Assembly: GCA_023228045.1 (NCBI GenBank) | Contig: JALOBY010000004.1 | Coordinates: 6,404-70,403 of the forward strand | DNA length: 64,000 nt | Origin: Endomicrobiales bacterium | Lineage (GTDB): Bacteria > Elusimicrobiota > Endomicrobiia > Endomicrobiales > JALOBY01 | Direction: 5' to 3' | Part shown: in pieces, positions 16,790 to 25,831 of the stretch | How the letters are laid out: every line of letters starts with the position of its first letter | Numbering within the stretch: the first letter of the stretch is position 1 | The notes under the pieces: model-generated | Databases searched by the model: none | Told to the model about the DNA's origin: nothing | Seen by the model: only the letters and a program-made list of their open reading frames with translations | Made by a program: the position numbers and the translations under genes

Positions 16790-18037
16790 TTAGTTCTCCA
16801 ACAAGTGGTTTATTTTATTTATTATTGCCGGTATTGCGCGCAAGTCTATACGCATACCTTTTTGACTGTATCTCTGTGAATCTATCAGTGCCATTGAGCG
16901 TATTTGGGCTACTGCACTTTCTTTTCCAAATGGTATGTTGAATATTTTTCTGCGAAGTTTTGGCATAACCGCACGGCTAATGCCATTTAAAAGCTCATCT
17001 ATTCCCTTGCCATTTTTGGCAGATATAAAAAAGCATTTATCAATTTCTTTTTTTATTTTTGCCAATCTCCCATCAGGTGCTAAGTCAATTTTATTGTAAA
17101 CCTCAATTACAGGAACTTCGCCAGAACCAACTTCTTCAAGTACTTCGTAAACAGTATTTTTTTGTTGAATATAGTTGTCATTTGATGCATCTATAATATG
17201 CAACAGGCAGTGTGCCTGAGATAGCCCCGAAAGTGTTGATTGAAATGCTGCAATTAGCTGGTGAGGTAGTTTGTTTATAAAACCAACTGTGTCGGTAAAT
17301 AAAGCTTTTCTTCCCTCACTCATTGAAACAGATCTTGTGGCGGTATCAAGTGTAGCAAAAAGTCTATTGTCGGCATAAACAGGGTCTTTTGTTTTTGCAA
17401 GAGTGTTTAGAAGCGTTGATTTGCCTGCGTTTGTGTATCCAACTATTGCAATTAGTGGCGTGCCGGAGTTTATGCGCTCTTTGCCGGAGGTGTCCCTATG
17501 GCGTTTTATTTCTTCTAACTCTTTATCTAAAGCTGTAATTTGATTTTTAATTTTGCGCTGGTCTGTTTCAAGTTTTTTTTCACCTGGTCCGCGTGTTCCT
17601 ATACCGCCTTTTTGGCTGTCAAGAAAAATTCCATTACATGCAAGGTGAGTTAGGTTGTAAGCAAGTTGCGCCCTTTCAACTTGCAATTTACCCTCTTTTG
17701 ATTGAGCGCGCTTGGCAAAAATATCAAGTATCAAACGGGTGCGGTCAACTATTTTAAGTTTAGTTAGTTCTTGCAGATTTCTTTGTTGAGATGGTTTTAT
17801 TTCATCATCAATAATTAATGTGTTGATTTTTTTTTCTTGTGCAAGTTCACTTATCTCGGTAGCTTTTCCAATACCGAAGTAATAAGCGGGGTCAATTTTA
17901 TTTCTGCTTTGGATAAAGACATCATCAGTTATTGCGCCGGCACTATGTGCAAGACTGCGCAGTTCTTCTAATGAGTGATGCAGTTGCAATGGTTTTATAT
18001 TAGGTAATTTAAGTGCGGCAAGAAAGCATTTTTCCAT
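16790..18037 (-). CDS. hflX: GTPase HflX
   Basis: Ribosome-associated GTPase of the OBG-HflX clade that rescues or splits stalled ribosomes. An N-terminal HflX domain contains the glycine-rich helix GGIGTRGPGEKKLETD; the G domain has GYTNAGKSTLLN, DTVGFINKLP and NKID. The C-terminal tail after residue 360 is short. Length 415 is normal. It is preceded by miaA, a neighbour seen in many bacteria (miaA-hfq-hflX), but no hfq is found in the 60-base gap. Confidence 0.95.
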   Translation of the reverse strand: MEKCFLAALKLPNIKPLQLHHSLEELRSLAHSAGAITDDVFIQSRNKIDPAYYFGIGKATEISELAQEKKINTLIIDDEIKPSQQRNLQELTKLKIVDRTRLILDIFAKRAQSKEGKLQVERAQLAYNLTHLACNGIFLDSQKGGIGTRGPGEKKLETDQRKIKNQITALDKELEEIKRHRDTSGKERINSGTPLIAIVGYTNAGKSTLLNTLAKTKDPVYADNRLFATLDTATRSVSMSEGRKALFTDTVGFINKLPHQLIAAFQSTLSGLSQAHCLLHIIDASNDNYIQQKNTVYEVLEEVGSGEVPVIEVYNKIDLAPDGRLAKIKKEIDKCFFISAKNGKGIDELLNGISRAVMPKLRRKIFNIPFGKESAVAQIRSMALIDSQRYSQKGMRIDLRAIPAIINKINHLLEN

Positions 18038-18097
18038 GACAGTAATTATACTAAATTATTAGTCAGAAAAGTTGAATATTTTACATGAAAACTTTTT

Positions 18098-19066
18098 CTA
18101 TGGTAGCTTTTTATTTGCGGTGATAATTATTTGTGAAATTTGTTGACTTGTGCTTAATGAGGGATCAATCCAATTTATTGTGTTGTCTTTGGCAAACCAT
18201 GTTAATTGGCGTTTTGCATAGTTTCTGGTTTTTGTTTTTATAAGCTCCGCGGTTTGGCTGAGTGTTAGTTCCCCATCTAAAAATAAAACACTTTCTTTGT
18301 ATCCGATAGTTTTAAGGCCCGCTGACCCTTTAGTATAACCCATAGCAATTACTTTTTTTGTTTCATCTATAAGACCTTGTTTTAACATCTCATCTGTACG
18401 GTTATTTATTTTTTTATATAGAATGTCTCGGTTTGTTTTTAATGCAAACTTTATAAATAATCCTTTTTGCGAAGGTTTATTTTCTTTTGAAAGTTGGCTT
18501 GGCGATTTTCCGCAAAGGCGCAATACTTCAACTGAGCGAATGAGGCGTTGTGGGTTTTGGCGGTTTTTTTCTGCAAGGTCAGCATCAACTTTTTTTAATT
18601 CCTCATAAAGCGGTTTTAACCCATGTGTTTCTACAATTGCGTTAAGTTGGGATCTCAGTTCGTTATCCCTCGGTGGGGCGGGAGCAAGCCCTTCTGTTAG
18701 TGCTTTTATATAAAGGCCGGTTCCGCCAACAATTATGGGCACTTTTCCATTGTTAATTATTTCGCAAATTTTTTCTTTGGCAAGTTCAACAAATTTGCCT
18801 GCATCAAAAAACTCATCGGGGTTAATTATATCTGTGAGGTGTTGTGGTATGTTTGAGGCAATACGGCAGTTTCTCTCTTTAGAAAAAACGCCTTCTTTAT
18901 TTGTGCCAATGTCTAAATAGCGATAAACCTGCCTTGAGTCAGCAGAAATTATTTCTCCATTAATTTTATTAGCTAAATTGATTGCAGTACTTGTTTTGCC
19001 TGATGCGCTAGGACCGCAGATAACAATGACAAAGTTGGCAGGTTGTATTTTGAGTTTTGAATTCAT
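18098..19066 (-). CDS. miaA: tRNA dimethylallyltransferase
   Basis: Adds the isopentenyl group to A37 of tRNAs reading UNN codons. The P-loop GPSASGKTST, the SADSRQVYRYLDIGT motif, GGTGLYIKALTEG and PQRLIRSVEVLR are conserved; KTRNYAKRQLTWFA is the C-terminal signature. The second step of the same modification is done by MiaB, encoded 5 kb away in this window. Length 322 is normal. Confidence 0.95.
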   Translation of the reverse strand: MNSKLKIQPANFVIVICGPSASGKTSTAINLANKINGEIISADSRQVYRYLDIGTNKEGVFSKERNCRIASNIPQHLTDIINPDEFFDAGKFVELAKEKICEIINNGKVPIIVGGTGLYIKALTEGLAPAPPRDNELRSQLNAIVETHGLKPLYEELKKVDADLAEKNRQNPQRLIRSVEVLRLCGKSPSQLSKENKPSQKGLFIKFALKTNRDILYKKINNRTDEMLKQGLIDETKKVIAMGYTKGSAGLKTIGYKESVLFLDGELTLSQTAELIKTKTRNYAKRQLTWFAKDNTINWIDPSLSTSQQISQIIITANKKLP

Positions 19067-19082
19067 ACTTGATGATACAATA

Positions 19083-19118
19083 AAAAAGCAGGGATATAAA
19101 ATTATACCCCTGCTTTTA
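19083..19118 (-). terminator. rho-independent terminator of the small lipoprotein gene
   Basis: Arms AAAAGCAGGG and CCCTGCTTTT flank a loop of about 14 bases, and the minus-strand RNA ends in a U tract. It lies 10 bases after the lipoprotein stop and ahead of miaA. Confidence 0.8.
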
Positions 19119-19128
19119 AACTATAGAA

Positions 19129-19275
19129 TTATTTTGCTACTGCTGGAGTTGCGGCAACTTCTGTTGAAACTACAACATTTGTTGCTGTTCCATCGGTTGC
19201 TACTGGAGCTTCCTTCTTCTGGCATCCGGCAAACACAACAGCTGCGAAGAAAAGAACAAGCATAAGTTTTTTCAT
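19129..19275 (-). CDS. small lipoprotein (48 residues)
   Basis: A 48-residue frame from ATG 19275 to TAA 19129. The first 18 residues are a lipoprotein signal, MKKLMLVLFFAAVVFAGC, with a VFAGC lipobox. The mature part is only about 31 residues, starting CQKKEAP and then rich in Ala, Thr and Val. Lys-Lys after the cysteine does not suggest inner-membrane retention, so an outer-membrane location is possible. It has its own promoter, a near-perfect ribosome-binding site (AAGGAGG, 7 bases before ATG) and its own terminator, so it is very probably expressed, perhaps strongly. No function can be assigned; entericidin-like or Lpp-like roles are only analogies of size. Confidence 0.85.
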   Translation of the reverse strand: MKKLMLVLFFAAVVFAGCQKKEAPVATDGTATNVVVSTEVAATPAVAK

Positions 19276-19394
19276 ATTGACACCTCCTTTTTAAAAGATT
19301 TTTTCTGTTATTAAAAAGACCCCTGCTTATTTTATAAACAAGAGTTTAACAGTTGATGGTTTTTATTGTGTACACATTTTTTAATTGTGGCACA

Positions 19395-19423
19395 AGTGTA
19401 TCAAAAGCTTTTTTTGTTGTCAA
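19395..19423 (-). promoter_or_regulatory. sigma-70-type promoter for the small lipoprotein
   Basis: On the minus strand, TTGACA (19418-19423) and TACACT (19395-19400) are 17 bases apart. The predicted 5' leader is about 110 bases long. Confidence 0.6.
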
Positions 19424-19483
19424 ATTCCCCCCCAAAAAAAGTTTTTATAAATGACAGGGAAACAACTTATCAAATTAGTAAAA

Positions 19484-21253
19484 CTACTTCCTGCCAAAGA
19501 ACTTATCCATCTCTAATCGTGTTATTTGCTTTAGCGTTGGTCTGCCATGCGGGCAGGTAAACGGGTGCAAACATTTTAAAAGGTTTTTTACCAATGCTTC
19601 CATTTCTATTGTAGTCATAAACTCAGAGGCCTTTATGCTTGCCGTACAGGCACTTTTAGCAATTTTTTCAATTTTTTCTGATTTGGAAATTTTAATGTTT
19701 TCGCTAAGTGCTTGAAGAGCGCTTAAAAGCACTGCTTTTGCATTTGGGTCAAAGCCAAGTGCCGAAGGTATTGCGCTTATTTTAGCTGTTTTTAAGCCAA
19801 ATGGTTCAACTTTTATTCCTAATTCCGATAAATTATCAAAGTTTTCTTCAAGCAATGTATATTGGCTTTGCGGTAGCTCTATTGTTATTGGGATAAGCAG
19901 GTTTTGAATTGAAATACTGCCTTGTGTAATTTGTTGAAAATACTTTTCAAACATTATGCGTTCATGCGCGGCATGCTGGTCAATAAGAAGCAAGGCATCG
20001 TCTTTTTGCGCAAGAATATACATTTTAAATAATTGACCAATGATTTTTATTCCAGCACCATCAATGTTTGAATTAGTTGCATCTTTTAATGTTGTGTTTT
20101 GTGCATTATCTTGAGCAGCAATATAGTTGTGGCTTATCTCATTTTCTTTATAAGTATAGGGTTGGTTAGCCAAAATAGCATCTTTCACATTAAATTTTGC
20201 AAAATTTTGTGAGTAATGCGTTTTATCAGTTGGTTGCTCTGTGGAAATTGCTTGTGAAATTGTTCCGCTACCAAAAATTGCGGTTTTAATTGCAGTAAGT
20301 AAAAACGAGTGCAGCTCTTGTTCTTTTGAAAACTTTATTTCCCGTTTTGTTGGGTGAATATTTACATCTATAAACTCAGGGTTGATATCCATCAGTAGTA
20401 AAGCGGCAGGGTGCGCTTTTTCTGGCAGGTTTGGCCTGTATGCTTGGTAAAAGGCGTGCATTAGTGATTTTGTGAATTTTACCGGGCGTTTATTTACGAA
20501 CAAAAGTTGATAGTCTTTCGTTGGCATAAACATACCCTGCTTTGCGCAAAAACCAGTTAATGAAACAAATGGGTGCGTGGCGTTTACCGAAGTAAGCTTT
20601 GATGCAAATTCTTTTCCGTAAATATCTAAAATTCTTTCAAAAGTTGAGTTCGTTGCGGTTGTTTGAAAAATAGTTTTTTCATCAATAATTAGCGTAAAAG
20701 ACACTTCTTTATTGGCAATAGCTATTTCTTCAACTGTTTTTATTATGTGGTGTTTTTCGGTGTTTTCAGATTTTAAAAATTTCTCACGGGCAGGAGTGTT
20801 AAAAAATAAATCGTATACTTCGGCTATGGTGCCCTGCGCACAAGCTGCGGCGCGACTTTCTTTAATTTTACCGCCAGATAGTTTTATTTCCCATCCACTA
20901 TCCCAACCAACAGGCCTGCTTTTTAAAGTGAAGTTTGAAACTGCTGCAATAGATGCGAGTGCCTCGCCGCGAAAACCAAAAGTGGAAATTGTAAATAGGT
21001 CTGGATAAGCAGCAATTTTGCTTGTGGCATGGCGTGTTACAGAAAGCATTAAATCTGCCCTGTCCATGCCTATGCCATCGTCACGAACACGCAAAAGTTT
21101 TTTGCCGGTATTTAAAACTTCTATCTCAATAGTTTTCGCCTTTGCATCAATAGAGTTTTCAACAAGTTCTTTTATTACATTTGCCGGGCGATCAATTACC
21201 TCTCCTGCGGCTATTTTATTGATTGTTTCTTCTGAGAGTATTTTTATTGGCAT
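19484..21253 (-). CDS. mutL: DNA mismatch repair protein MutL (endonuclease type)
   Basis: GHKL ATPase plus C-terminal dimerisation domain. The N-terminus has ELVENSIDAKA, DDGIGM and TFGFRGEALASIAA; the C-terminal domain has DQHAAHERIMFE at about residue 425, which matches the DQHA(x)2E(x)4E metal site of nicking MutL proteins, and CPHGRP near residue 567. This implies methyl-independent mismatch repair in which MutL nicks the strand. Length is 589. It follows mutS with a 38-base gap on the same strand. Confidence 0.95.
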   Translation of the reverse strand: MPIKILSEETINKIAAGEVIDRPANVIKELVENSIDAKAKTIEIEVLNTGKKLLRVRDDGIGMDRADLMLSVTRHATSKIAAYPDLFTISTFGFRGEALASIAAVSNFTLKSRPVGWDSGWEIKLSGGKIKESRAAACAQGTIAEVYDLFFNTPAREKFLKSENTEKHHIIKTVEEIAIANKEVSFTLIIDEKTIFQTTATNSTFERILDIYGKEFASKLTSVNATHPFVSLTGFCAKQGMFMPTKDYQLLFVNKRPVKFTKSLMHAFYQAYRPNLPEKAHPAALLLMDINPEFIDVNIHPTKREIKFSKEQELHSFLLTAIKTAIFGSGTISQAISTEQPTDKTHYSQNFAKFNVKDAILANQPYTYKENEISHNYIAAQDNAQNTTLKDATNSNIDGAGIKIIGQLFKMYILAQKDDALLLIDQHAAHERIMFEKYFQQITQGSISIQNLLIPITIELPQSQYTLLEENFDNLSELGIKVEPFGLKTAKISAIPSALGFDPNAKAVLLSALQALSENIKISKSEKIEKIAKSACTASIKASEFMTTIEMEALVKNLLKCLHPFTCPHGRPTLKQITRLEMDKFFGRK

Positions 21254-21291
21254 AATGGGGGTACTTAATTTTCAGAGCAAAAGATTTTTTT

Positions 21292-23940
21292 CTATTTAGT
21301 GAGGCGGTTTTTTAGTTCAAGCAGATATTTAAACGCCTCTATTGGTGTAATGTTCTCTAAATCAACACTTTTCAATTCTAACATAATATCCGACAAAAAT
21401 GAAGTATTTTCTTTAACTTGCATGGGTTTATAGTTTAAGCTTAATTGTGGGCTGTTGTTGCCAATATTCTTTTCGGATAGAGGCAACTTGGTTTCAAGTT
21501 CAGCAAGTGTTTTTGATGCTTTTTTTATTACCAAGTCAGGCAGACCTGCAAGTTTTGCTACATGGATACCATAAGAGCGGTCAGCGGCACCAGGTATTAT
21601 TTTGTGAAGGAATATTACTTCCCCCTGCCATTCTTTAACTTCAATGTTAAAGTTTGTTATACCTTCATTAGTTTGTGCCATATTTGTAAGTTCAAAGTAG
21701 TGTGTTGCAAATAGTACTTTAGGGCCTGCGCCATTTTTGATTCTTGGCAAATTTAAATATTCGACAACGGCTTTTGCTATGGAAATACCGTCGTAAGTAG
21801 ATGTACCCCTGCCAACCTCGTCTAAAATAATTAAACTCCGCTGAGTGAATTGGTTTAATATGTGCGCTGTTTCGCGCATTTCTACCATAAATGTGCTTTC
21901 CCCACCAGCTAAGTTATCACCAGAGCCGATGCGCGTAAATATTTTATCTACGATGCTCAAATTTGCCTGCTGTGCAGGTACAAATGAGCCAATTTGCGCA
22001 AGTATGCAAATTAGCGCAACCTGGCGCAGGTATGTAGATTTGCCTGCCATATTGGGCCCTGTAATAAGCATAAGGTGGTTTTCATGCCCGTCTAATAAAG
22101 TGTCATTTGGCACAAAAGAGCCGCTTTTAATATGTTTTTCAATTACCGCATGGCGACCATCGGTAATATTAATTTGTAACAAGTCGTTTAATTGTGGTTT
22201 TACATAGTTGTTTAGAGTCGCCACCCATGATAATGATACAAAAAAATCTAACTCCGCAATTGAGCTTGCGCATTTACGCAATTCTTGGGCATGTGTTAAA
22301 ATTTCCTGTTTTAGTATGTTAAATAAAAATAGTTCTAACTTAATTATTTTATCTTCAGCGGTTAATACTTTTTCTTCAAACGCCTTAAGCTCAGGGGTAA
22401 TAAAGCGTTCACCGCCGGTTACAGTTTGTTTTCTTATGTAATGCTGCGGAGTAAGGTGAAGGTATGACTTTGTTATTTCAATATAGTAGCCATAAACTGA
22501 TGTGTAACCAACTTTTAAGGAGGTTATTCCAGTTTTTTGTTTCTCTGTGCTTTCAATTTCGGATATTAATTTTTTTGTGTCTGTTCTTAAGGCGTTAAGC
22601 TCATCTAATTCCTGATTAAAACCAGTTTTAATTATCCCACCCATTTTAAAGTTTATAGGAGGTTCGGGGTTAATGGTTTGCTCAATTATTTGGGCAACAT
22701 CAATTTTTATATTTATATCTTCTTTTATTTCAGATATTGTTTTTGGTAACGATAAAATACCAGCTGGGATAAGAGTTTGTTTTATTTCTACTGTGGCATC
22801 AAGTGATGCTTTTAGGCCAAGCAATTCGCGGGGGTTTACTGTGTTTGAGGCAATGCGGCCAAGAATTCTTTCAATGTCAGATATTTTTTTTAGGCATTCG
22901 CTGATTGTTTTTCTGACAAGTGTATTTTCAACAAAAAATTCAACGGCGTTTTGGCGTGCTTTTATTTCCTCTAAAGATAGAAGTGGTTTTAGCAATCGCG
23001 AACGCAGCATTCTTGCGCCCATTGGTGTTAGAGTTTTGTCTATTACTTCAAGCAGCGACCCTTGAATGCTTTGAGTGGTAAGAGCGCGTACGAGTTCTAA
23101 ATTCTTTATGGCAGTTTCGTCAAGAGACATAAAGTTATCTAAGCTGTAGTAGCGGATGTTTGAAAGGTTTGGCAAGTTGGATAATTGAGTGTTTTCTATA
23201 TAAGCAAGTAGTGCGGCACACGCGCCGGCTGAAAGTGGTTTAGTGTCTAAACCAAATGGTTGTAGCGAGTGAATTTTGTAACTTTGTTTTATTTTTTCTT
23301 GCGCTCGCTCTATGGAAAATAAATAACTTTCAACTGGTGTTATTGCTGCAGAAGTTTCCTTTAATGTTTGCAAAGTTTTAGAGCAGGTGAAATGTTTTGA
23401 TATTAAAATTTCATTTGCTTGTGTTTTGGCAAGTTCTTGCAAAACAATGTTTTTGCTTGCCTGTGTAGTAAAAAATTCACCTGTTGAAATGTCAACAAAA
23501 GCAACTCCTACTTCGTTTTGACTATCTGTCTGGTTTTTGTCGTTGCTAAAACAAAGCGCGGCCAAGTAGTTATTAACTTTTGCGGAGAGAAGATTTTCTT
23601 CTAAAATTGTACCGGGTGTTATAAGGCGAACAACATCTCGTTTAACAATTTTTTTGCCCGCACCCGGCTCTTCAAGTTGTTCGCAAATGGCAACTTTTTT
23701 CCCAGCCTTTACAAGTTTTTGCAGGTAGCCATTTATCGCGTGATATGGCACGCCGCACATTGGCGTATTGGTTCTTTTAGTTAGCGTAACTTCTAAAATT
23801 GGCGCGGCTTCAATTGCATCATTACCAAACATTTCATAAAAATCACCCAAGCGAAAAAAAACAATCGCAAATGGGTAGCGATCTTTTATTTCCTGATATT
23901 GGCGCATTAAGGGTGTTTGGTTATTAAGTTTGTTATCCAT
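21292..23940 (-). CDS. mutS: DNA mismatch repair protein MutS
   Basis: Mismatch recognition ATPase, 882 residues, with all MutS domains. The mismatch-contact motif is GDFYEMFG close to the N-terminus, and the ATPase part has GPNMAGKSTYLRQ, STFMVEM, DEVGRGTSTYDG and the ATHYFELT signature. The start at 23940 keeps the conserved TPLMRQY segment but overlaps the transglycosylase gene by 34 bases. A second candidate, ATG 23907, would give a TAATG coupling. The earlier start is preferred on conservation. Confidence 0.96.
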   Translation of the reverse strand: MDNKLNNQTPLMRQYQEIKDRYPFAIVFFRLGDFYEMFGNDAIEAAPILEVTLTKRTNTPMCGVPYHAINGYLQKLVKAGKKVAICEQLEEPGAGKKIVKRDVVRLITPGTILEENLLSAKVNNYLAALCFSNDKNQTDSQNEVGVAFVDISTGEFFTTQASKNIVLQELAKTQANEILISKHFTCSKTLQTLKETSAAITPVESYLFSIERAQEKIKQSYKIHSLQPFGLDTKPLSAGACAALLAYIENTQLSNLPNLSNIRYYSLDNFMSLDETAIKNLELVRALTTQSIQGSLLEVIDKTLTPMGARMLRSRLLKPLLSLEEIKARQNAVEFFVENTLVRKTISECLKKISDIERILGRIASNTVNPRELLGLKASLDATVEIKQTLIPAGILSLPKTISEIKEDINIKIDVAQIIEQTINPEPPINFKMGGIIKTGFNQELDELNALRTDTKKLISEIESTEKQKTGITSLKVGYTSVYGYYIEITKSYLHLTPQHYIRKQTVTGGERFITPELKAFEEKVLTAEDKIIKLELFLFNILKQEILTHAQELRKCASSIAELDFFVSLSWVATLNNYVKPQLNDLLQINITDGRHAVIEKHIKSGSFVPNDTLLDGHENHLMLITGPNMAGKSTYLRQVALICILAQIGSFVPAQQANLSIVDKIFTRIGSGDNLAGGESTFMVEMRETAHILNQFTQRSLIILDEVGRGTSTYDGISIAKAVVEYLNLPRIKNGAGPKVLFATHYFELTNMAQTNEGITNFNIEVKEWQGEVIFLHKIIPGAADRSYGIHVAKLAGLPDLVIKKASKTLAELETKLPLSEKNIGNNSPQLSLNYKPMQVKENTSFLSDIMLELKSVDLENITPIEAFKYLLELKNRLTK

Positions 23941-24473
23941 TTTTCTATTCTTTTAAATAGGTTATATGTTCTAAGAACCTTAGATACATAGTTTTTTGTT
24001 TCCGCAAACGGTATATTTTTTATATTAGTTTTAATGCTTTCGTCTTTTTTTAACCAGTTTGAAACATTGCCAGAACCAGCATTGTAAGCCGCCAATGCAA
24101 GTGTTTTGTTGCCATCAAACATTGTAAGAAGTTTTTTTAGATAATAAACTCCAAGGCGAATGTTGGTTTTTGGGTTTTCAAGGTCTTTGTATAAACTTTT
24201 TTCCCCAAGCTCATCAGATAGTTCTTGAGCAGTTTCTGGCATTAGCTGCATTAAGCCAACAGCTCCATTTTTTGAATGCGCACTATAAATAAATTTTGAT
24301 TCAACTGCAATAACAGCATTAACAAACAGTGGGTCAACTTTATTTAATTTAGCATATTTTTGCACTTCTTTTTGAAATAATAGGTTGTTTGCTATGTGAC
24401 GCGGCATATTGGAAATAAAAAAAAGTACAATAAAGAAAACTATAAGAATTAGTGAAATAATAATTTTTTTCAA
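23907..24473 (-). CDS. lytic transglycosylase (SLT domain)
   Basis: A 188-residue peptidoglycan lytic transglycosylase. It begins with a signal-anchor (MKKIIISLILIVFFIVLFFI), so it is periplasmic and membrane-attached. The SLT domain follows: VNAVIAVESKF carries the catalytic Glu, then SKNGAVGLMQLMPETA and AYNAGSGNV. The short single-domain form resembles MltE-type or phage-like SLTs. It lies between miaB (4-base overlap) and mutS (overlap), an envelope gene embedded in a nucleic-acid operon. Confidence 0.92.
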   Translation of the reverse strand: MKKIIISLILIVFFIVLFFISNMPRHIANNLLFQKEVQKYAKLNKVDPLFVNAVIAVESKFIYSAHSKNGAVGLMQLMPETAQELSDELGEKSLYKDLENPKTNIRLGVYYLKKLLTMFDGNKTLALAAYNAGSGNVSNWLKKDESIKTNIKNIPFAETKNYVSKVLRTYNLFKRIEKWITNLITKHP

Positions 24474-25789
24474 GATGTAATAATTCCTGATAGAGTATTT
24501 ACTTTTGAGTCGGTTATTTCAACCGAAACAATTTTGCCGATAAGCTGTGGCGCCGATTGAGCAGAATCCACATAAACTTTTATGTTAGAAAAAGTTCTGC
24601 CGATGGCTTTTGAGTTTTTCTGTGTTTCAATAAGCACTTCTTGTTTTGTTCCTATAAGTTTAGCGTTCTTTTTTTCATTAGTTAGGTTTGCTGCTTCTAA
24701 AAATATTTTATGGCGTGCTTCTTTTTCTTCTCTGGTAATCGTTTCTTTAAGTAATGCCGACTTTGTGCCTTTACGCGGTGAATATTTAAAGGCATAAATT
24801 AAGTCAAATTGTAGTTCTTTTATTGCGTTGAGTGTCGCATTAAAATCGTTCTCTGTTTCACCTGGAAAGCCAATTATTATATCGGTAGTTAAGGAAATAT
24901 CTGGTTTTTGCTTGCGTAATTTATTTATAATTTCTTTGTAATGTTCGTATGTGTAATTGCGGTTCATTGCCATTAAAACGCTATCAGAGGCCGACTGCAA
25001 TGGCAAGTGAATATGATTGCAAACTTTTGGCAATGAACCAATGGTATTTATAAGTTTATCGGAAAAATCTTTTGGATGGTTTGACATAAAACGAATACGT
25101 TTAATTTCTTTTATTGAGTGTATTTGAGTAAGCAGGTCTGAAAAATCAATGGTTTTCCCATTAGAATCTTTGCCTTTGTAAGAGTTAACATTTTGGCCTA
25201 AAAGTGTGATTTCTTTTACTCCATTTTTGGCAAGCCTATTTATTTCAGATAAAATTTCAGGTAGGTCAATTGAAACTTCAGGCCCGCGCACATAAGGTAC
25301 AACGCAGTAAGCGCAGTAGTTATTGCATCCTCGCATAATGTTTAGGAATGCTGCAATTTTTGATGGCTGATGAGTAGGCACGCGTAACTCTGTATTGCGT
25401 TCGGGAGTTTCATTAGCAAGCAGGTGCCCAAAATTTTCTTCAAATATATCGCCAAAGCGTGGCATACTTTTTGCGCCAATTACAAGGTCAATTATTGGAA
25501 GGCGGCCTTTAACGGTGTTGCCAAGCAGTTCTGCCGAACAACCAACCATAATTATAACTAGCTCAGGGTTTGTAATTTTAAGAGGTTTTAATCGCCCAAT
25601 GTACGATATGGCTCGCTCTTCTGCGTGCTCGCGAACTGAGCAGGTGTTTATAATAATAAAGTCGGCATCTTCTTTATTTTGTGTTTGAATAATGCCTTTT
25701 GAAGTAAGCCAAAGCGCGGCTGCATCTGAGTCGGCCATATTCATTTGGCAACCAAAAGTTTGAATAAAAAATGTTTTGTTATTTTTCAT
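24470..25789 (-). CDS. miaB: tRNA-2-methylthio-N6-dimethylallyladenosine synthase
   Basis: Radical-SAM methylthiotransferase that converts i6A37 (made by MiaA) to ms2i6A37 in tRNA. The N-terminal domain has the auxiliary cluster cysteines in FGCQMNMAD, NTCSVREHAEERA and VGCSAE; the radical-SAM motif is MRGCNNYCAYCVVPYVRG; the C-terminal TRAM domain ends the protein. Length 439 is normal. The DSDA/ADSD start pattern and NTCSVREHA favour MiaB over MtaB or RimO. Confidence 0.95.
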   Translation of the reverse strand: MKNNKTFFIQTFGCQMNMADSDAAALWLTSKGIIQTQNKEDADFIIINTCSVREHAEERAISYIGRLKPLKITNPELVIIMVGCSAELLGNTVKGRLPIIDLVIGAKSMPRFGDIFEENFGHLLANETPERNTELRVPTHQPSKIAAFLNIMRGCNNYCAYCVVPYVRGPEVSIDLPEILSEINRLAKNGVKEITLLGQNVNSYKGKDSNGKTIDFSDLLTQIHSIKEIKRIRFMSNHPKDFSDKLINTIGSLPKVCNHIHLPLQSASDSVLMAMNRNYTYEHYKEIINKLRKQKPDISLTTDIIIGFPGETENDFNATLNAIKELQFDLIYAFKYSPRKGTKSALLKETITREEKEARHKIFLEAANLTNEKKNAKLIGTKQEVLIETQKNSKAIGRTFSNIKVYVDSAQSAPQLIGKIVSVEITDSKVNTLSGIITS

Positions 25790-25831
25790 TTGGCGTATTT
25801 TAGCAATTTAGATTTTATTATTGTCAAACTT

